Source: UBA9926 sp023261215
GTDB taxonomy: Bacteria > Pseudomonadota > Gammaproteobacteria > Pseudomonadales > Azotimanducaceae
DNA length: 64,000 nt
Direction: 5' to 3'
NCBI GenBank assembly: GCA_038136035.1
Contig: JAYPYV010000001.1
Span: forward strand, 1 to 64,000
Positions 52,716 to 61,953 of the stretch are shown one piece after another. Position numbers and translations under genes: made by a program. The notes under the pieces were generated by a model, which was given only the letters and a program-made list of their open reading frames with translations, was not told the origin of the DNA and searched no databases. Positions within the stretch are counted from its first letter, which is position 1. The number at the start of each line of letters is the position of its first letter.

Positions 52716-53971
52716 GCCTTAGCAGACGTCTCAAACCGCTGGTCATCAAATTGGCCCTCAGAACGAGCTACGACACTCGCGACCGTCGCATCACCGACCA
52801 CATTCACCACGGTGCGGGTCATATCCAGCAGCCGGTCCACACCAATAATGAGTGCGATACCCTCAACAGGGAGGCCTACTTGAGTGAGCACCAACGCTAA
52901 GGTAATCAAGCCAACACCCGGTACGGCCGCCGTCCCGACAGACGCCATCGTTGCTGTCAAAATAACCATCAAATAGCCGGTTAAGCCGATGTCCACGTTA
53001 AAAGCTTGCGCGATAAATACCGTGGCGACACCTTGCATAATGGCGGTGCCATCCATGTTAATGGTTGCACCCACAGGCACAACAAAGCTCGCTATTTCAT
53101 TTCGAACGCCGATTCGCTTTTCAACTGTTTCAAGCGTAACAGGGAGGGTCGCACCACTTGATGATGTGCTGAAAGCAAAGGCCATCACGGGTGTCATGTG
53201 CTGATAGAAAAGGACCGGACTCACCTTCACCAACCCTTTAATTAACAACGGGTAGGTGATCAAAAAGTGAAGTCCGAGCACAAGCAACACACATAAGAAG
53301 TAAGCAAGCAGATCAACGATTGCCGAAAAACCAAGCTGTGCGCCCAACGTAATCATCAAACAAAACACGCCCGCGGGCGCTGCACGCATGAGCATCATGA
53401 CCAGCGTCATGACCACTTCGTTCCATCGATCGAAACTGGCTTTAAGCGCTGATCCCGCGTCCCCTGCTCGGGTGAGCGCCGTGCCGAGGAGCAACGCGAA
53501 GACAATGACTTGCAGCATATTGCCTTCGGCCATGGCCGCAATGGGATTGCTGGGGAAGATGTCGAGCAGCACTTGAGCGAGTGGCGGCGCCTCTTTCGCA
53601 GCAAAGGTCATCCCTTCTGCCATATTAATGCCAACACCTGGGTTCACAACATTTGCCACCGTCAGAGCGAGCGTGATGGCAATGGCCGTGGTTGCGAGGT
53701 AAAGCGCCACGGTTTTTAAACCGATTCGACCCATGTTCTGGCCACCCGCAAGGCTGCTTGCGCCACACACAAGCGAGACAAAGACCAGAGGTACCACCAA
53801 GAGCTTCAGTGTCTTGATGAAGATTTGCCCCCCTAGCGAGAACAATCCGTCGACCAAAAACTCACCAATCAGCGCATTCGTCCCCAGGTTCAGTCCGTGA
53901 ACCAGCGCGCCGATGGAGAACCCCACCACCATCGCGATGAGAATTTGCTTGGTGAGCTTCGATCGATCCAT
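52712..53971 (-). CDS. Dicarboxylate/amino acid:cation symporter (DAACS family)
   Basis: A 419-residue inner-membrane secondary transporter related to GltP, DctA and GltT. It has about eight membrane helices and two re-entrant loops: STSSSGATLPVTLE is the serine-rich hairpin HP1 and NMDGTAIMQG is the TM7 motif. The C-terminal DRLLDMTRTVVNVVGDA holds the substrate Asp/Asn residues. TM8 lacks the Arg that favours acidic side chains in a way I can be sure of, so the substrate (glutamate, aspartate, C4-acids or neutral amino acids) is open. It starts 4 bp after the rubredoxin stop. Confidence 0.92.
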   Translation of the reverse strand: MDRSKLTKQILIAMVVGFSIGALVHGLNLGTNALIGEFLVDGLFSLGGQIFIKTLKLLVVPLVFVSLVCGASSLAGGQNMGRIGLKTVALYLATTAIAITLALTVANVVNPGVGINMAEGMTFAAKEAPPLAQVLLDIFPSNPIAAMAEGNMLQVIVFALLLGTALTRAGDAGSALKASFDRWNEVVMTLVMMLMRAAPAGVFCLMITLGAQLGFSAIVDLLAYFLCVLLVLGLHFLITYPLLIKGLVKVSPVLFYQHMTPVMAFAFSTSSSGATLPVTLETVEKRIGVRNEIASFVVPVGATINMDGTAIMQGVATVFIAQAFNVDIGLTGYLMVILTATMASVGTAAVPGVGLITLALVLTQVGLPVEGIALIIGVDRLLDMTRTVVNVVGDATVASVVARSEGQFDDQRFETSAKA

Positions 53972-53975
53972 AAAC

Positions 53976-54143
53976 TTAATCGATTTCCATCATTTCAAAA
54001 TCTGCCTTACCCACCCCGCACTCGGGGCAAATCCAATCCTCGGGGATGTCATCCCAACGTGTTCCTGGGGCAATGCCTTCTTCTTCTAAGCCTTCCGCCT
54101 CATCATAGACAAACCCACACACGATGCACTGCCACTTTTTCAT
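53976..54143 (-). CDS. Rubredoxin
   Basis: A 55-residue Fe(Cys)4 electron carrier, too short for many gene finders. Cys6, Cys9, Cys39 and Cys42 in CIVCG and CPECG bind the iron. YDEAEG and the PEDWICPECG loop are typical. It is divergent from ubiA, an arrangement also seen in Pseudomonas, where rubredoxins sit near ubiCA. Redox partners are not in this window. The start is the ATG at 54143 and the stop TAA at 53976-53978. Confidence 0.95.
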   Translation of the reverse strand: MKKWQCIVCGFVYDEAEGLEEEGIAPGTRWDDIPEDWICPECGVGKADFEMMEID

Positions 54144-54257
54144 AACTTTTCACTGCTTTGACAACTGATTGGACGGCGAGCCTAGCGTCGATGAGCGCTG
54201 TACTCGCGATTAAAGGCCCGTATACTAACTCATTTGCGCCGCGACTGTATTTCCTCC

Positions 54258-55130
54258 ATGTCTCTTGCAACCCTACTTATACCGCGCGAAAAATGGCTCG
54301 CGCTGCTCCAAGTCGCGCGCTTAGATCGCCCTATTGGCTCTCTTCTTCTCTTATGGCCGACACTCTGCGCATTATGGATGGCCGCGGGCGCCCTTCCCTC
54401 TCTGCATCTGATCTTTGTCTTTACCATGGGCACCCTACTGACTCGCTCGGCGGGATGCATCGCCAATGATCTAGCTGACCGAAATTTTGATGGTCATGTC
54501 AAAAGGACCGCTCAGCGGCCGCTGGCGACAGGCCGTCTCCGGCCCATTGAGGCACTGGGTTTTATGGTCTTTTTGCTTACCATTGCCCTTGTTTTGGTAC
54601 TGACGACCAATCTCAGTACGCTGCTGTGGGCGATTGGCGCAGTGCTCGTTGCTGGCGTCTATCCATTACTCAAACGCGTCACCCACTTACCTCAAGTGGG
54701 GCTAGGAATTGCGTTTTCATTTGGTATTCCCATGGCTTACGCGGCTCAGGATGCGCCCATGGGTATCGAAGCTGGGCTATTATTTTTAGCCAATCTATCC
54801 TGGGTAATCGCCTACGACACCTGCTACGCCATGGTTGACCGTGATGACGATCTCAACGTGGGGATCCGCTCAACCGCCATTCTGTTTGGTGATCTCGATC
54901 GGGTCATCGTTGCTGCGCTGCAAGCATTGACGGTAGTGCTTCTTTACCTCATGGGTGAGCGATTAGAATTTACCTGGCACTACCAGCTCGCCCTTGGCAT
55001 CATTGGCCTGCTATTCATCTATCAACAAGGACTCATCTGGAATCGTCAGCGTGACCGTTGTTTTTCAGCCTTCCTGAACAACCAGTGGGTGGGCGCGGTC
55101 TTGTTCCTCAGCGTTTTGACCCAGTTCTAA
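54258..55130 (+). CDS. ubiA: 4-hydroxybenzoate octaprenyltransferase
   Basis: A 290-residue integral membrane prenyltransferase for ubiquinone synthesis. RLDRPIGSLLLLWPT at the start, the first Asp motif NDLADRNFD (70-78) and the second YDTCYAMVDRDDD near 186-198 bind Mg-polyprenyl diphosphate. The length is exactly that of E. coli UbiA. The ATG at 54258 is chosen for this reason; an upstream TTG would add eight residues. No ubiC is next to it. Confidence 0.95.
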   Translation: MSLATLLIPREKWLALLQVARLDRPIGSLLLLWPTLCALWMAAGALPSLHLIFVFTMGTLLTRSAGCIANDLADRNFDGHVKRTAQRPLATGRLRPIEALGFMVFLLTIALVLVLTTNLSTLLWAIGAVLVAGVYPLLKRVTHLPQVGLGIAFSFGIPMAYAAQDAPMGIEAGLLFLANLSWVIAYDTCYAMVDRDDDLNVGIRSTAILFGDLDRVIVAALQALTVVLLYLMGERLEFTWHYQLALGIIGLLFIYQQGLIWNRQRDRCFSAFLNNQWVGAVLFLSVLTQF

Positions 55131-55141
55131 GCCATCAAGCC

Positions 55142-55633
55142 ATGCAACGTTTCTTAAATCTCCTCGACCTTGTTTCAGAACGCCTGGGTCAGCTGTGCGG
55201 CCTGATGATTTTCCTGATGATGCTCGGCACCGCGGTTGTGGTCGTATTGCGGTACTTCCTTAATGTGGGCTCCATTCCCTTACAAGAGGCCATTTTGTAT
55301 CTTCATGGCAGTGTGATCATGCTGGGTATCGCCTTCACCTTAAAGCGAGGCGGGCACGTGCGAGTCGATATCATCCATCGCGCATTGCCCGAGAATCGAA
55401 AGCGCTGGATTGACGTCGCCGGCACACTCCTATTTTTAATGCCGTTCGCGATCTTTGTTTTTTGGTCCAGTCTTCCCTATGCCCGCTTTTCCTGGTCCGT
55501 TCTGGAGGCATCATCTGCGCCCGGCGGTTTGCCTGGGGTGTTCCTTTTGAAAACACTGATACCGATAATGGCAGCCCTGTTATTTTTTCAGGGTTTCAAC
55601 GAGCTCATCCGAATGCTCAATAAAAAAGCGTAG
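55142..55633 (+). CDS. dctQ: TRAP transporter small membrane subunit (DctQ)
   Basis: A 163-residue protein with four membrane helices, the small (Q) subunit of a tripartite ATP-independent periplasmic transporter. VVVLRYFLNVGSIPLQEAILYL and the LKRGGHVRVDI segment match the DctQ family. It starts 11 bp after ubiA and is followed after 8 bp by dctM, so it may be read through from ubiA. Its receptor gene dctP is on the opposite strand just beyond dctM. Confidence 0.93.
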   Translation: MQRFLNLLDLVSERLGQLCGLMIFLMMLGTAVVVVLRYFLNVGSIPLQEAILYLHGSVIMLGIAFTLKRGGHVRVDIIHRALPENRKRWIDVAGTLLFLMPFAIFVFWSSLPYARFSWSVLEASSAPGGLPGVFLLKTLIPIMAALLFFQGFNELIRMLNKKA

Positions 55634-55641
55634 CAAGATCG

Positions 55642-57003
55642 ATGGAATACGCCGCGCTCTACATGTTCTTGGCCGTCTTTGTTTTGCTGCTGCTCGGCTA
55701 TCCGGTCGCACTGACCCTCGCCGGGACATCCCTCATCGCTGCACTCCTCGGCGTGGTAGCGGGACACTTCGATCTCATTTTTCTCAACGCCTTACCCAAC
55801 CGCCTTTTTGGCATCATGACCAATCAAACGCTGATGGCGGTGCCGCTCTTTGTCTTAATGGGCGTGATTCTCGAGCGATCAAAGATCGCAGAAGACTTGC
55901 TTGATGCGATGACGCGGGCCTTTGGCCGCGCACCTGGGGGCTTGGGTTTAGCCGTTTGCATGGTTGGCATGCTGATGGCGGCGAGCACTGGTATTGTCGG
56001 CGCGACCGTTGTGACCATGGGTCTCATGTCGTTACCCACCATGCTCCGAGCAGGCTACAGCCCACAACTTGCGACCGGCACTATTTGTGCGACTGGAACG
56101 CTGGGCCAAATCATCCCACCCTCAATTGCGCTGGTCCTACTGGGTGACGTCATTGCCAGCGCCTATCAGCAGTCGCAGCTGTCTTTAGGCATTTTTAACC
56201 CGCGATCGATCTCTGTCGGCGACTTGTTTGCGGGTGCGATTATTCCAGGGTTGATTCTCGTTCTGCTGTATAGCGTATTGATGTTCTTGATCGCGATCAC
56301 TCGTCCGGCATTAGCCCCTGCCGCTAACCTCCCCAAGGTGCCACTCCACCAGCTCTTGAAGAGCGCCTTGCCGCCACTGGTTTTGATTATCCTGGTCTTG
56401 GGTTCGATCTTGTTTGGCGCAGCAACTCCCACTGAGGCCGCAGGAATCGGTGCCATGGGTGCATGCCTCATGGCGATGGCAAGAAAAACATTGAACCGTC
56501 AGGGCCTCGCGGAAGGATTGTCATCCACCGTTGAGACCACGTCGATGGTGTTCTTCATCTTGATTGGTGCTTCGCTGTTCTCCCTGGTCTTTCGGGGTTA
56601 CGGCGGTGATGAGATGGTGGCGAGTTTATTCGAGCAGATGCCGGGGGGTGTGGCAGGCGCCTTAGCAATCGTGATGCTAACAATCTTCTTATTGGGCTTC
56701 ATTCTCGATTTCATTGAGATCACATTTGTCGTGGTGCCCATCGTTGGTCCGATCCTCATGGCGATGGGCGTGGATCCCGTGTGGTTGGGCGTTATGATTG
56801 CCGTGAACCTTCAAACCTCATTTTTGACACCCCCCTTCGGATTTTCCCTCTTCTACTTGCGCGGGGTTGCGCCCGACAGCGTTGCGACACGCGATATCTA
56901 CATGGGCGTAATTCCATTTATTTTGATACAACTCGGTATGCTCGGCCTCTTAGTCTGGCAGCCCCGCCTTGCGACATGGCTGCCGGAGCAGCTTTACCAA
57001 TAG
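55642..57003 (+). CDS. dctM: TRAP transporter large membrane subunit (DctM)
   Basis: A 453-residue inner-membrane protein with about 12 membrane segments, the ion-coupled permease of the TRAP system. LPNRLFGIMTNQTLMAVPLF, ASTGIVGATVVTMG and the QIIPPSIALV motif are typical of DctM. The last conserved part LQTSFLTPPFGFSLFYLRG is intact. It works with DctQ upstream and probably with the DctP encoded convergently 9 bp away. Confidence 0.94.
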   Translation: MEYAALYMFLAVFVLLLLGYPVALTLAGTSLIAALLGVVAGHFDLIFLNALPNRLFGIMTNQTLMAVPLFVLMGVILERSKIAEDLLDAMTRAFGRAPGGLGLAVCMVGMLMAASTGIVGATVVTMGLMSLPTMLRAGYSPQLATGTICATGTLGQIIPPSIALVLLGDVIASAYQQSQLSLGIFNPRSISVGDLFAGAIIPGLILVLLYSVLMFLIAITRPALAPAANLPKVPLHQLLKSALPPLVLIILVLGSILFGAATPTEAAGIGAMGACLMAMARKTLNRQGLAEGLSSTVETTSMVFFILIGASLFSLVFRGYGGDEMVASLFEQMPGGVAGALAIVMLTIFLLGFILDFIEITFVVVPIVGPILMAMGVDPVWLGVMIAVNLQTSFLTPPFGFSLFYLRGVAPDSVATRDIYMGVIPFILIQLGMLGLLVWQPRLATWLPEQLYQ

Positions 57004-57012
57004 CGGGCTGAG

Positions 57013-58119
57013 CTAGTAACCCTCAATCTCGGCTCGAACGTTCAAAAGTGCCCGTTCAGAGAGTTCGTTGTAGTTCATCACGTTCTGGCGATACTGATGA
57101 TACGACGCGTGAATTCGTTGATAGAGTGGATCATCACCAATCATGAGATCGACCTTGTCATCCGCAATTCGCTTGAGCTCGGCAAGAACATCGCTGGGCA
57201 AGCGCCGAACTTCCACACCATGTTTTTCAGTGAGCTCCTTCAGGGCTTGATTGTTTCGCGCGGTGTACTCGGCCAGGACATCATTATTCACGGCTTCCGC
57301 CGCAGTCCGAACCATCATTTGCAAATCCTCTGGCAGTTCGTCCCAAGCCGCTTTGTTAATCGTGAACTCAAGATTGGGGCCCGGCTCCTGCCAACCCGGG
57401 TAGTAGTAATATTTCGCGACTTGGTGAAACCCTAAGACGAGATCATTGAAGGGGCCAACCCATTCAGCCGCATCGATCACGCCCGTTTGAAGACTCGTGA
57501 AAATCTCACCGGCTGGAATATTCACCGCAGTGCCACCTGCGGCATCAAACACTTCCCCGCCCAGACCGGGGATTCGCATCTTGATGCCCTTTAAGTCCGC
57601 AAGGCTGTTGATTTCTTTGTTGAACCAGCCCGCCATTTGCACGCCCGTATTGCCCCCCACCATGGGCACCAAGTTGTATCGCGCATACAGCTCCTCCCAG
57701 AGGGCCATTCCGCCTCCGTGGAGCAACCATCCATTCATTTCTTGAGCGGAGAGACCGAACGGCACAGCAGTAAAAAATTGAGCAGCGGGCACGCTCCCCC
57801 GCCAATAATAGGCTGCGCCATGCCCCATCTGCACCGTCCCTTGGGATACAGCCTCAAAGATTTCGAGCGCGGGTACTAATTCGCCGGCGCCATAAACCTT
57901 GATGTCGAGCCGGCCGTTACTCATCGTTCTGACGCGATCCGCTAGTTTTTCTGGTGCCATGCCCATACCAGGAAAATTCTTGGGCCACGTTGTGACCAGC
58001 CGCCACTTAAAGATCTTTTGAGGTTCGGCCGCGCCTGAACTGGAGGTCGCCTCCGGCGCTCCGCCACAACTGGCCAGTAGGCCCAACACGCTGATCACTA
58101 GAAAAGCTCTTAACCCCAT
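57013..58119 (-). CDS. dctP: TRAP transporter substrate-binding lipoprotein (DctP, TakP-like)
   Basis: A 368-residue TRAP receptor. The N-terminus has a signal sequence and lipobox LLASC with Cys18, followed by a flexible Ser/Ala/Gly linker, so the protein should be lipid-anchored. The mature part has FKWRLVTTWPKNFPG, HGAAYYWRG, and EWVGPFNDLVLGFHQVAKYYYYPGWQEPG (about residues 225-253). The latter resembles TakP-type receptors that bind 2-oxoacids; this substrate is an inference. It lies convergent with dctQM and 7 bp downstream of uvrD on the same strand. Confidence 0.88.
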   Translation of the reverse strand: MGLRAFLVISVLGLLASCGGAPEATSSSGAAEPQKIFKWRLVTTWPKNFPGMGMAPEKLADRVRTMSNGRLDIKVYGAGELVPALEIFEAVSQGTVQMGHGAAYYWRGSVPAAQFFTAVPFGLSAQEMNGWLLHGGGMALWEELYARYNLVPMVGGNTGVQMAGWFNKEINSLADLKGIKMRIPGLGGEVFDAAGGTAVNIPAGEIFTSLQTGVIDAAEWVGPFNDLVLGFHQVAKYYYYPGWQEPGPNLEFTINKAAWDELPEDLQMMVRTAAEAVNNDVLAEYTARNNQALKELTEKHGVEVRRLPSDVLAELKRIADDKVDLMIGDDPLYQRIHASYHQYRQNVMNYNELSERALLNVRAEIEGY

Positions 58120-58126
58120 GGTGTTT

Positions 58127-60325
58127 CTATTCCTTAGGTTCTAATTTCGCCATCGCAGCCATTAGCCACTTAATGCCCTGCCCATCAAACGCAACTTGCA
58201 CCCGCGCTTGGGGACCCGTTCCTTCATAAGCCAGAATGACGCCCTCGCCAAACTTAGCATGGTTCACTTTTTGCCCCAACTTGAGTTGCGTGCCTTCAAC
58301 CTCGGTTTTGAATCGGACTTTGGGCGGACGTGAGGTGCTGAGGGCTGGTCTCACCAGGACCTCGTGTGCTCGAATCTCTTCGACCAATTCACGAGGAATA
58401 TCACTGATAAATCTCGACGGCCGGTTGTAATGATCGCTCCCGTTTAGTCTTCGAGACTCCGCATAAGTGAGGTACAACTTTTGCCTTGCACGAGTGATAC
58501 CCACGTAACACAGCCGCCGTTCCTCTTCGAGTCGACCGGGCTCATCCATGGACATCTGATGCGGGAACAAGCCATCCTCCATCCCTGCAAGGAACACGGT
58601 CTTAAACTCTAGACCTTTCGCGCTATGCATGGTCATCATTTGGACTGCGTCCTGCGTGCGATCACCCTGCGCATCCCCAGCCTCAAGCGCCGCATGAGCC
58701 AGGAATGCGTCCAAGATCGAGATCTCGATTTCACTATCCTCTTCAAACATCACTTGATCGTCGGGGTCGAATGACCGCGCTGCCGATACCAATTCGGAGA
58801 GGTTTTCAAGGCGCGCTTGACCCCTCTCTCCACCTTCCTTCTCGTAGTGCGATTTAAGTCCCATCGCATCGATGACCGTCTCCACCAGGCTCGGCAAATC
58901 AAACTGATCTGTACTCTCATCAAGTGTATCGATTGTCGAAAGAAACGCAGCCACGGCGCGTTGCGCCCGACCGGGCAGCGCATCATTCGCGCAAAGCTCG
59001 GTTGCCGCTTGCCACAAAGAAAGTTGCTTTTCTCTGGCAAAGTCACGCAAAAGCCCGATGCTTTTGTCGCCGATTCCCCTGGGGGGCACATTCACCACCC
59101 GTTCAAAGGCGGCATCACTGTCCCTCGAAGATAAGAGCCTGAGGTAAGCCAGGGCCGTGCGGATTTCTGCTCTTTCGAAAAAGCGCTGACCACCATAGAT
59201 TCGATAGGGGATTTGTGCGCGCAACAAGCCTTCTTCAAGCACGCGGGACTGGGCATTTGAGCGGTACAGGATCGCGTGCTCAGAAAGCGCTTCACCGCCG
59301 TTAAAGCTGTCCTGGATACGCGCGACAATAAATCGAGACTCATCGATCTCGTTATAAGCTGCATACAGCCCAATACGTTCACCCTCGGCATCGGCGGTCC
59401 AGAGTGATTTACCTAAACGATCCGCATTCTTTTCAATCAGCCCGTTGGCCGCTTGGAGAATGGTCGCAGTCGATCGATAGTTCTGCTCGAGCCGGAAGAT
59501 CGAGGTCGCCTTGAAGTCTTTCTCGAACCGTTGAATATTCTCGATTTTCGCGCCGCGCCAACCATAAATAGATTGGTCATCGTCCCCAACCACCATGACA
59601 TGGCTGCTGTTGCCTGCCAGCACTCTAAGCCAGGCATACTGCAGCGCGTTGGTGTCTTGAAATTCATCGACCAAAATGGCCTTGAAGCGTCGTTGGTAAT
59701 GGGCGAGCAGCTCAGGTCGATTCAGCAACGTCTCATGCATGCGTAATAAGAGCTCAGCAAAATCGACGAGTCCACCTCGCTCACAGGCTTCCTCGTACGC
59801 TCTATAGACTCTCAACTGAACTTGAACAAAGACATCGCCCTGATCATGAATGTGCGCCGCACGCAAGCCGTCATCTTTTTGGGCATTTATCCACCAGACT
59901 GACTGCCTGGGAGGCCATTTCTTTTCATCGATATCGAGCGAGACCATGACGCGTCGAACCATCCGGAGCTGGTCGTCGGCATCTAGAATTTGGAAATTTT
60001 GATCGAGGTTGGCGTCTTGCCAGTGCGCCCTCAGAAATCGGTGCGCCAAACCATGAAAGGTGCCCACCCACATGCCGCGGAGTGGCATGTTGAGTTGTGC
60101 TTCAATGCGATGCCGCATCTCCGCGGCCGCTTTATTGGTGAACGTCACTGCCATGATGCTGAAGGGAGAAAGCCCTTCAACCTCGGAAAGCCACGCGATT
60201 CGTTGGGTGAGTACTCGGGTTTTGCCGCTTCCCGCACCCGCAAGCACCAAGGCATGTCCTAGGGGTGAAGAAACAGCCTCTCGCTGCGCTTCATTTAACT
60301 GATCGAGTATTGCGGTGACGTCCAT
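58127..60325 (-). CDS. uvrD: DNA helicase II
   Basis: A 732-residue superfamily 1A helicase for nucleotide-excision and mismatch repair. Walker A is GAGSGKT (30-36); VDEFQDTNALQY, GDDDQSIYGWRGA, LEQNYRST and MTMHSAKGLEF are the core motifs. The C-terminal region HAKFGEGVILAYEG is the small domain that binds RNA polymerase and UvrB in E. coli. Length is close to E. coli UvrD (720 aa). dctP follows closely on the same strand. Confidence 0.95.
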   Translation of the reverse strand: MDVTAILDQLNEAQREAVSSPLGHALVLAGAGSGKTRVLTQRIAWLSEVEGLSPFSIMAVTFTNKAAAEMRHRIEAQLNMPLRGMWVGTFHGLAHRFLRAHWQDANLDQNFQILDADDQLRMVRRVMVSLDIDEKKWPPRQSVWWINAQKDDGLRAAHIHDQGDVFVQVQLRVYRAYEEACERGGLVDFAELLLRMHETLLNRPELLAHYQRRFKAILVDEFQDTNALQYAWLRVLAGNSSHVMVVGDDDQSIYGWRGAKIENIQRFEKDFKATSIFRLEQNYRSTATILQAANGLIEKNADRLGKSLWTADAEGERIGLYAAYNEIDESRFIVARIQDSFNGGEALSEHAILYRSNAQSRVLEEGLLRAQIPYRIYGGQRFFERAEIRTALAYLRLLSSRDSDAAFERVVNVPPRGIGDKSIGLLRDFAREKQLSLWQAATELCANDALPGRAQRAVAAFLSTIDTLDESTDQFDLPSLVETVIDAMGLKSHYEKEGGERGQARLENLSELVSAARSFDPDDQVMFEEDSEIEISILDAFLAHAALEAGDAQGDRTQDAVQMMTMHSAKGLEFKTVFLAGMEDGLFPHQMSMDEPGRLEEERRLCYVGITRARQKLYLTYAESRRLNGSDHYNRPSRFISDIPRELVEEIRAHEVLVRPALSTSRPPKVRFKTEVEGTQLKLGQKVNHAKFGEGVILAYEGTGPQARVQVAFDGQGIKWLMAAMAKLEPKE

Positions 60326-60468
60326 GGTGAGTCGCCAGGGCCTGTGGTGTCGAGAGAATCAGCGACGCAGTCTATCATCTTCGCTCAGGTAAGGCGGATC
60401 AGATCTGCGTCATACCTCGCCATTGCTCGACCGAAATGGCATGCTTCGCGAATCCAAAGGAGGTTCTC

Positions 60469-61071
60469 GTGAATGTACTGAGTCGTTGGCAACTTAGCCT
60501 CAGGCGGAAAAGCAAAGACTTCTTATTTGACGGTGACGATCGCGTGTTTAAATCGATTCTCCCCTCAATCAACTGCTATGCCGAATATGGGGTGGGTAAG
60601 TCCAGTTTGTGGGTTCTGGAGAACTCTATCGCCTCAGTTCTGGCCGTGGACACCTCTCAATTCTGGATCGATAAGGTCAAGTCCTCGGCAGGCGTTCAAG
60701 CGAATCGGTTTGAAATCGAATGGATCGACCTTGGGCCTATCGGCTGGGCAGGACGGCCTGTGAGCTATGCGCATCGGGGTGCATTTCAGCGCTACATTCA
60801 ATCACCTTGGACGCGCAAGCAAAAACCTCAAGCGATCTTGGTGGATGGTCGGTTCCGAGTGGCCTGTTTTCTTTACTCGCTCGCGATGGCAGATCCAGGC
60901 ACGATTATTTTTTTCGATGATTATCGAGAACGAGGCCAGTATCACTTGGTTGAGGAATATCTCGTGCCGAGGGAGTACTGTGGCCGACAGGCGATCTTTG
61001 AAGTGCCCAACGCGATTGACCGATCAGCGGTTCACCTCGAGGCTGAGCGATTTCAATACGTCATGGACTAG
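60469..61071 (+). CDS. Hypothetical protein, possibly SAM-methyltransferase-like fold
   Basis: A 200-residue soluble protein. I chose the GTG at 60469 because a near-perfect AAAGGAGGT ribosome site lies just upstream (60456-60464); the longer frame from ATG 60436 includes that site inside the coding region. CYAEYGVGKSSLWVLE followed by VLAVDTSQFWIDKVK looks like the first strand and loop of a class I methyltransferase, and ILVDGRFRVACF and IIFFDDYRERGQYHLVEEY would be later strands. No catalytic motif is certain. It is alone and divergent from uvrD. Confidence 0.6.
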   Translation: MNVLSRWQLSLRRKSKDFLFDGDDRVFKSILPSINCYAEYGVGKSSLWVLENSIASVLAVDTSQFWIDKVKSSAGVQANRFEIEWIDLGPIGWAGRPVSYAHRGAFQRYIQSPWTRKQKPQAILVDGRFRVACFLYSLAMADPGTIIFFDDYRERGQYHLVEEYLVPREYCGRQAIFEVPNAIDRSAVHLEAERFQYVMD

Positions 61072-61136
61072 TTGGCTTCGCCACCGATGCTGACCCGGAA
61101 GGTGTCGATGACACTAAGCACTGGAAACTATAGCGT

Positions 61137-61337
61137 TTAGTCGCGCCTCTCTGTCTCATGTGACATATCCTTGTTTTGCTTACGTTTCATTTGATCAAAC
61201 GCGTCATTGATTTTTTTCTCAAGCGCTGCTTGACCGTCATAGGCCATGTCTCTGAAGGATTTAGCAACGCGATCAAATTTGGGCACGTTCTTTTGATCGT
61301 TTCCTGTCAAGTCCTCAATCGTCTTGTTCTTACCCAT
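61137..61337 (-). CDS. Small hypothetical protein linked to the VOC gene
   Basis: A 66-residue, highly charged, probably helical protein (lysine- and aspartate-rich, no Cys, no membrane helix). Its ATG is 7 bp after the VOC gene stop on the same strand, with a GAGG site about 11 bases upstream. The packing suggests a real gene in a two-gene unit. I do not recognise the family. Confidence 0.5.
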   Translation of the reverse strand: MGKNKTIEDLTGNDQKNVPKFDRVAKSFRDMAYDGQAALEKKINDAFDQMKRKQNKDMSHETERRD

Positions 61338-61344
61338 ATCAGAT

Positions 61345-61707
61345 TCAATCCTCGCGGCCTTGATAAAAAATCAGCTTATTTCCAAAGGGATCCAAAATGG
61401 TCATATCAAACGATCCCCAGGGTTGCTCGATAACCGAGGGATGATAGTGACGGTAACTTTTTTGGCTCAAGGCGTCGTGATACCCAGCCAAATCCTGCTC
61501 ATGAACGCGAACGCTGGACCCCGGCGTCGCATCGCCAAAATGTTCACTCAAGTGAAGCTCACAATGCTCGCGCCGGACCCCCATATAGAGCGGCGCATTT
61601 TCCTCAAATCGGTGCTCAAACAACACTTCAAATCCCAAATAATCAAGATAAAAAGCGCGTGCCAGCGCTTCATCAAAGATTCTAAGGATGGGAACTACCA
61701 GCGTCAT
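61345..61707 (-). CDS. Glyoxalase/bleomycin-resistance (VOC) family protein
   Basis: A 120-residue VOC-fold protein of the type annotated as bleomycin-resistance protein. Two beta-alpha-beta-beta-beta modules can be followed: VPILRIFDEALARAFYLDYLGF with CELHLSEHF, then GYHDALSQ and WGSFDMTILDPFGNKLIFYQ. HCELHL and the DPFGNKL tail are typical. Such proteins can bind bleomycin-type drugs or act as small lyases or dioxygenases; function here is not known. The ATG at 61707 is preferred to a TTG at 61731. Confidence 0.85.
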   Translation of the reverse strand: MTLVVPILRIFDEALARAFYLDYLGFEVLFEHRFEENAPLYMGVRREHCELHLSEHFGDATPGSSVRVHEQDLAGYHDALSQKSYRHYHPSVIEQPWGSFDMTILDPFGNKLIFYQGRED

Positions 61708-61953
61708 GTTCAGACCTTTTTCTTCTTTCAATTAAGCCATTCAGCGACAAAGATTGTGACATATTGCCGGTCAAAGCTGAGAAGCGCCCGTTGCTCTGGG
61801 ATGCAGACATAATTCAAGCGACGCCGTTATCTACAAGAGCTAAAGATCTTATTTTAGATTCGGCAGAACACATCCAAATCGAAATCCGAAGCCATCTTTC
61901 TAATCCAATGGCCATTACTGGCAGATCAAACTCGTCATACAATCCGTCCGTCA

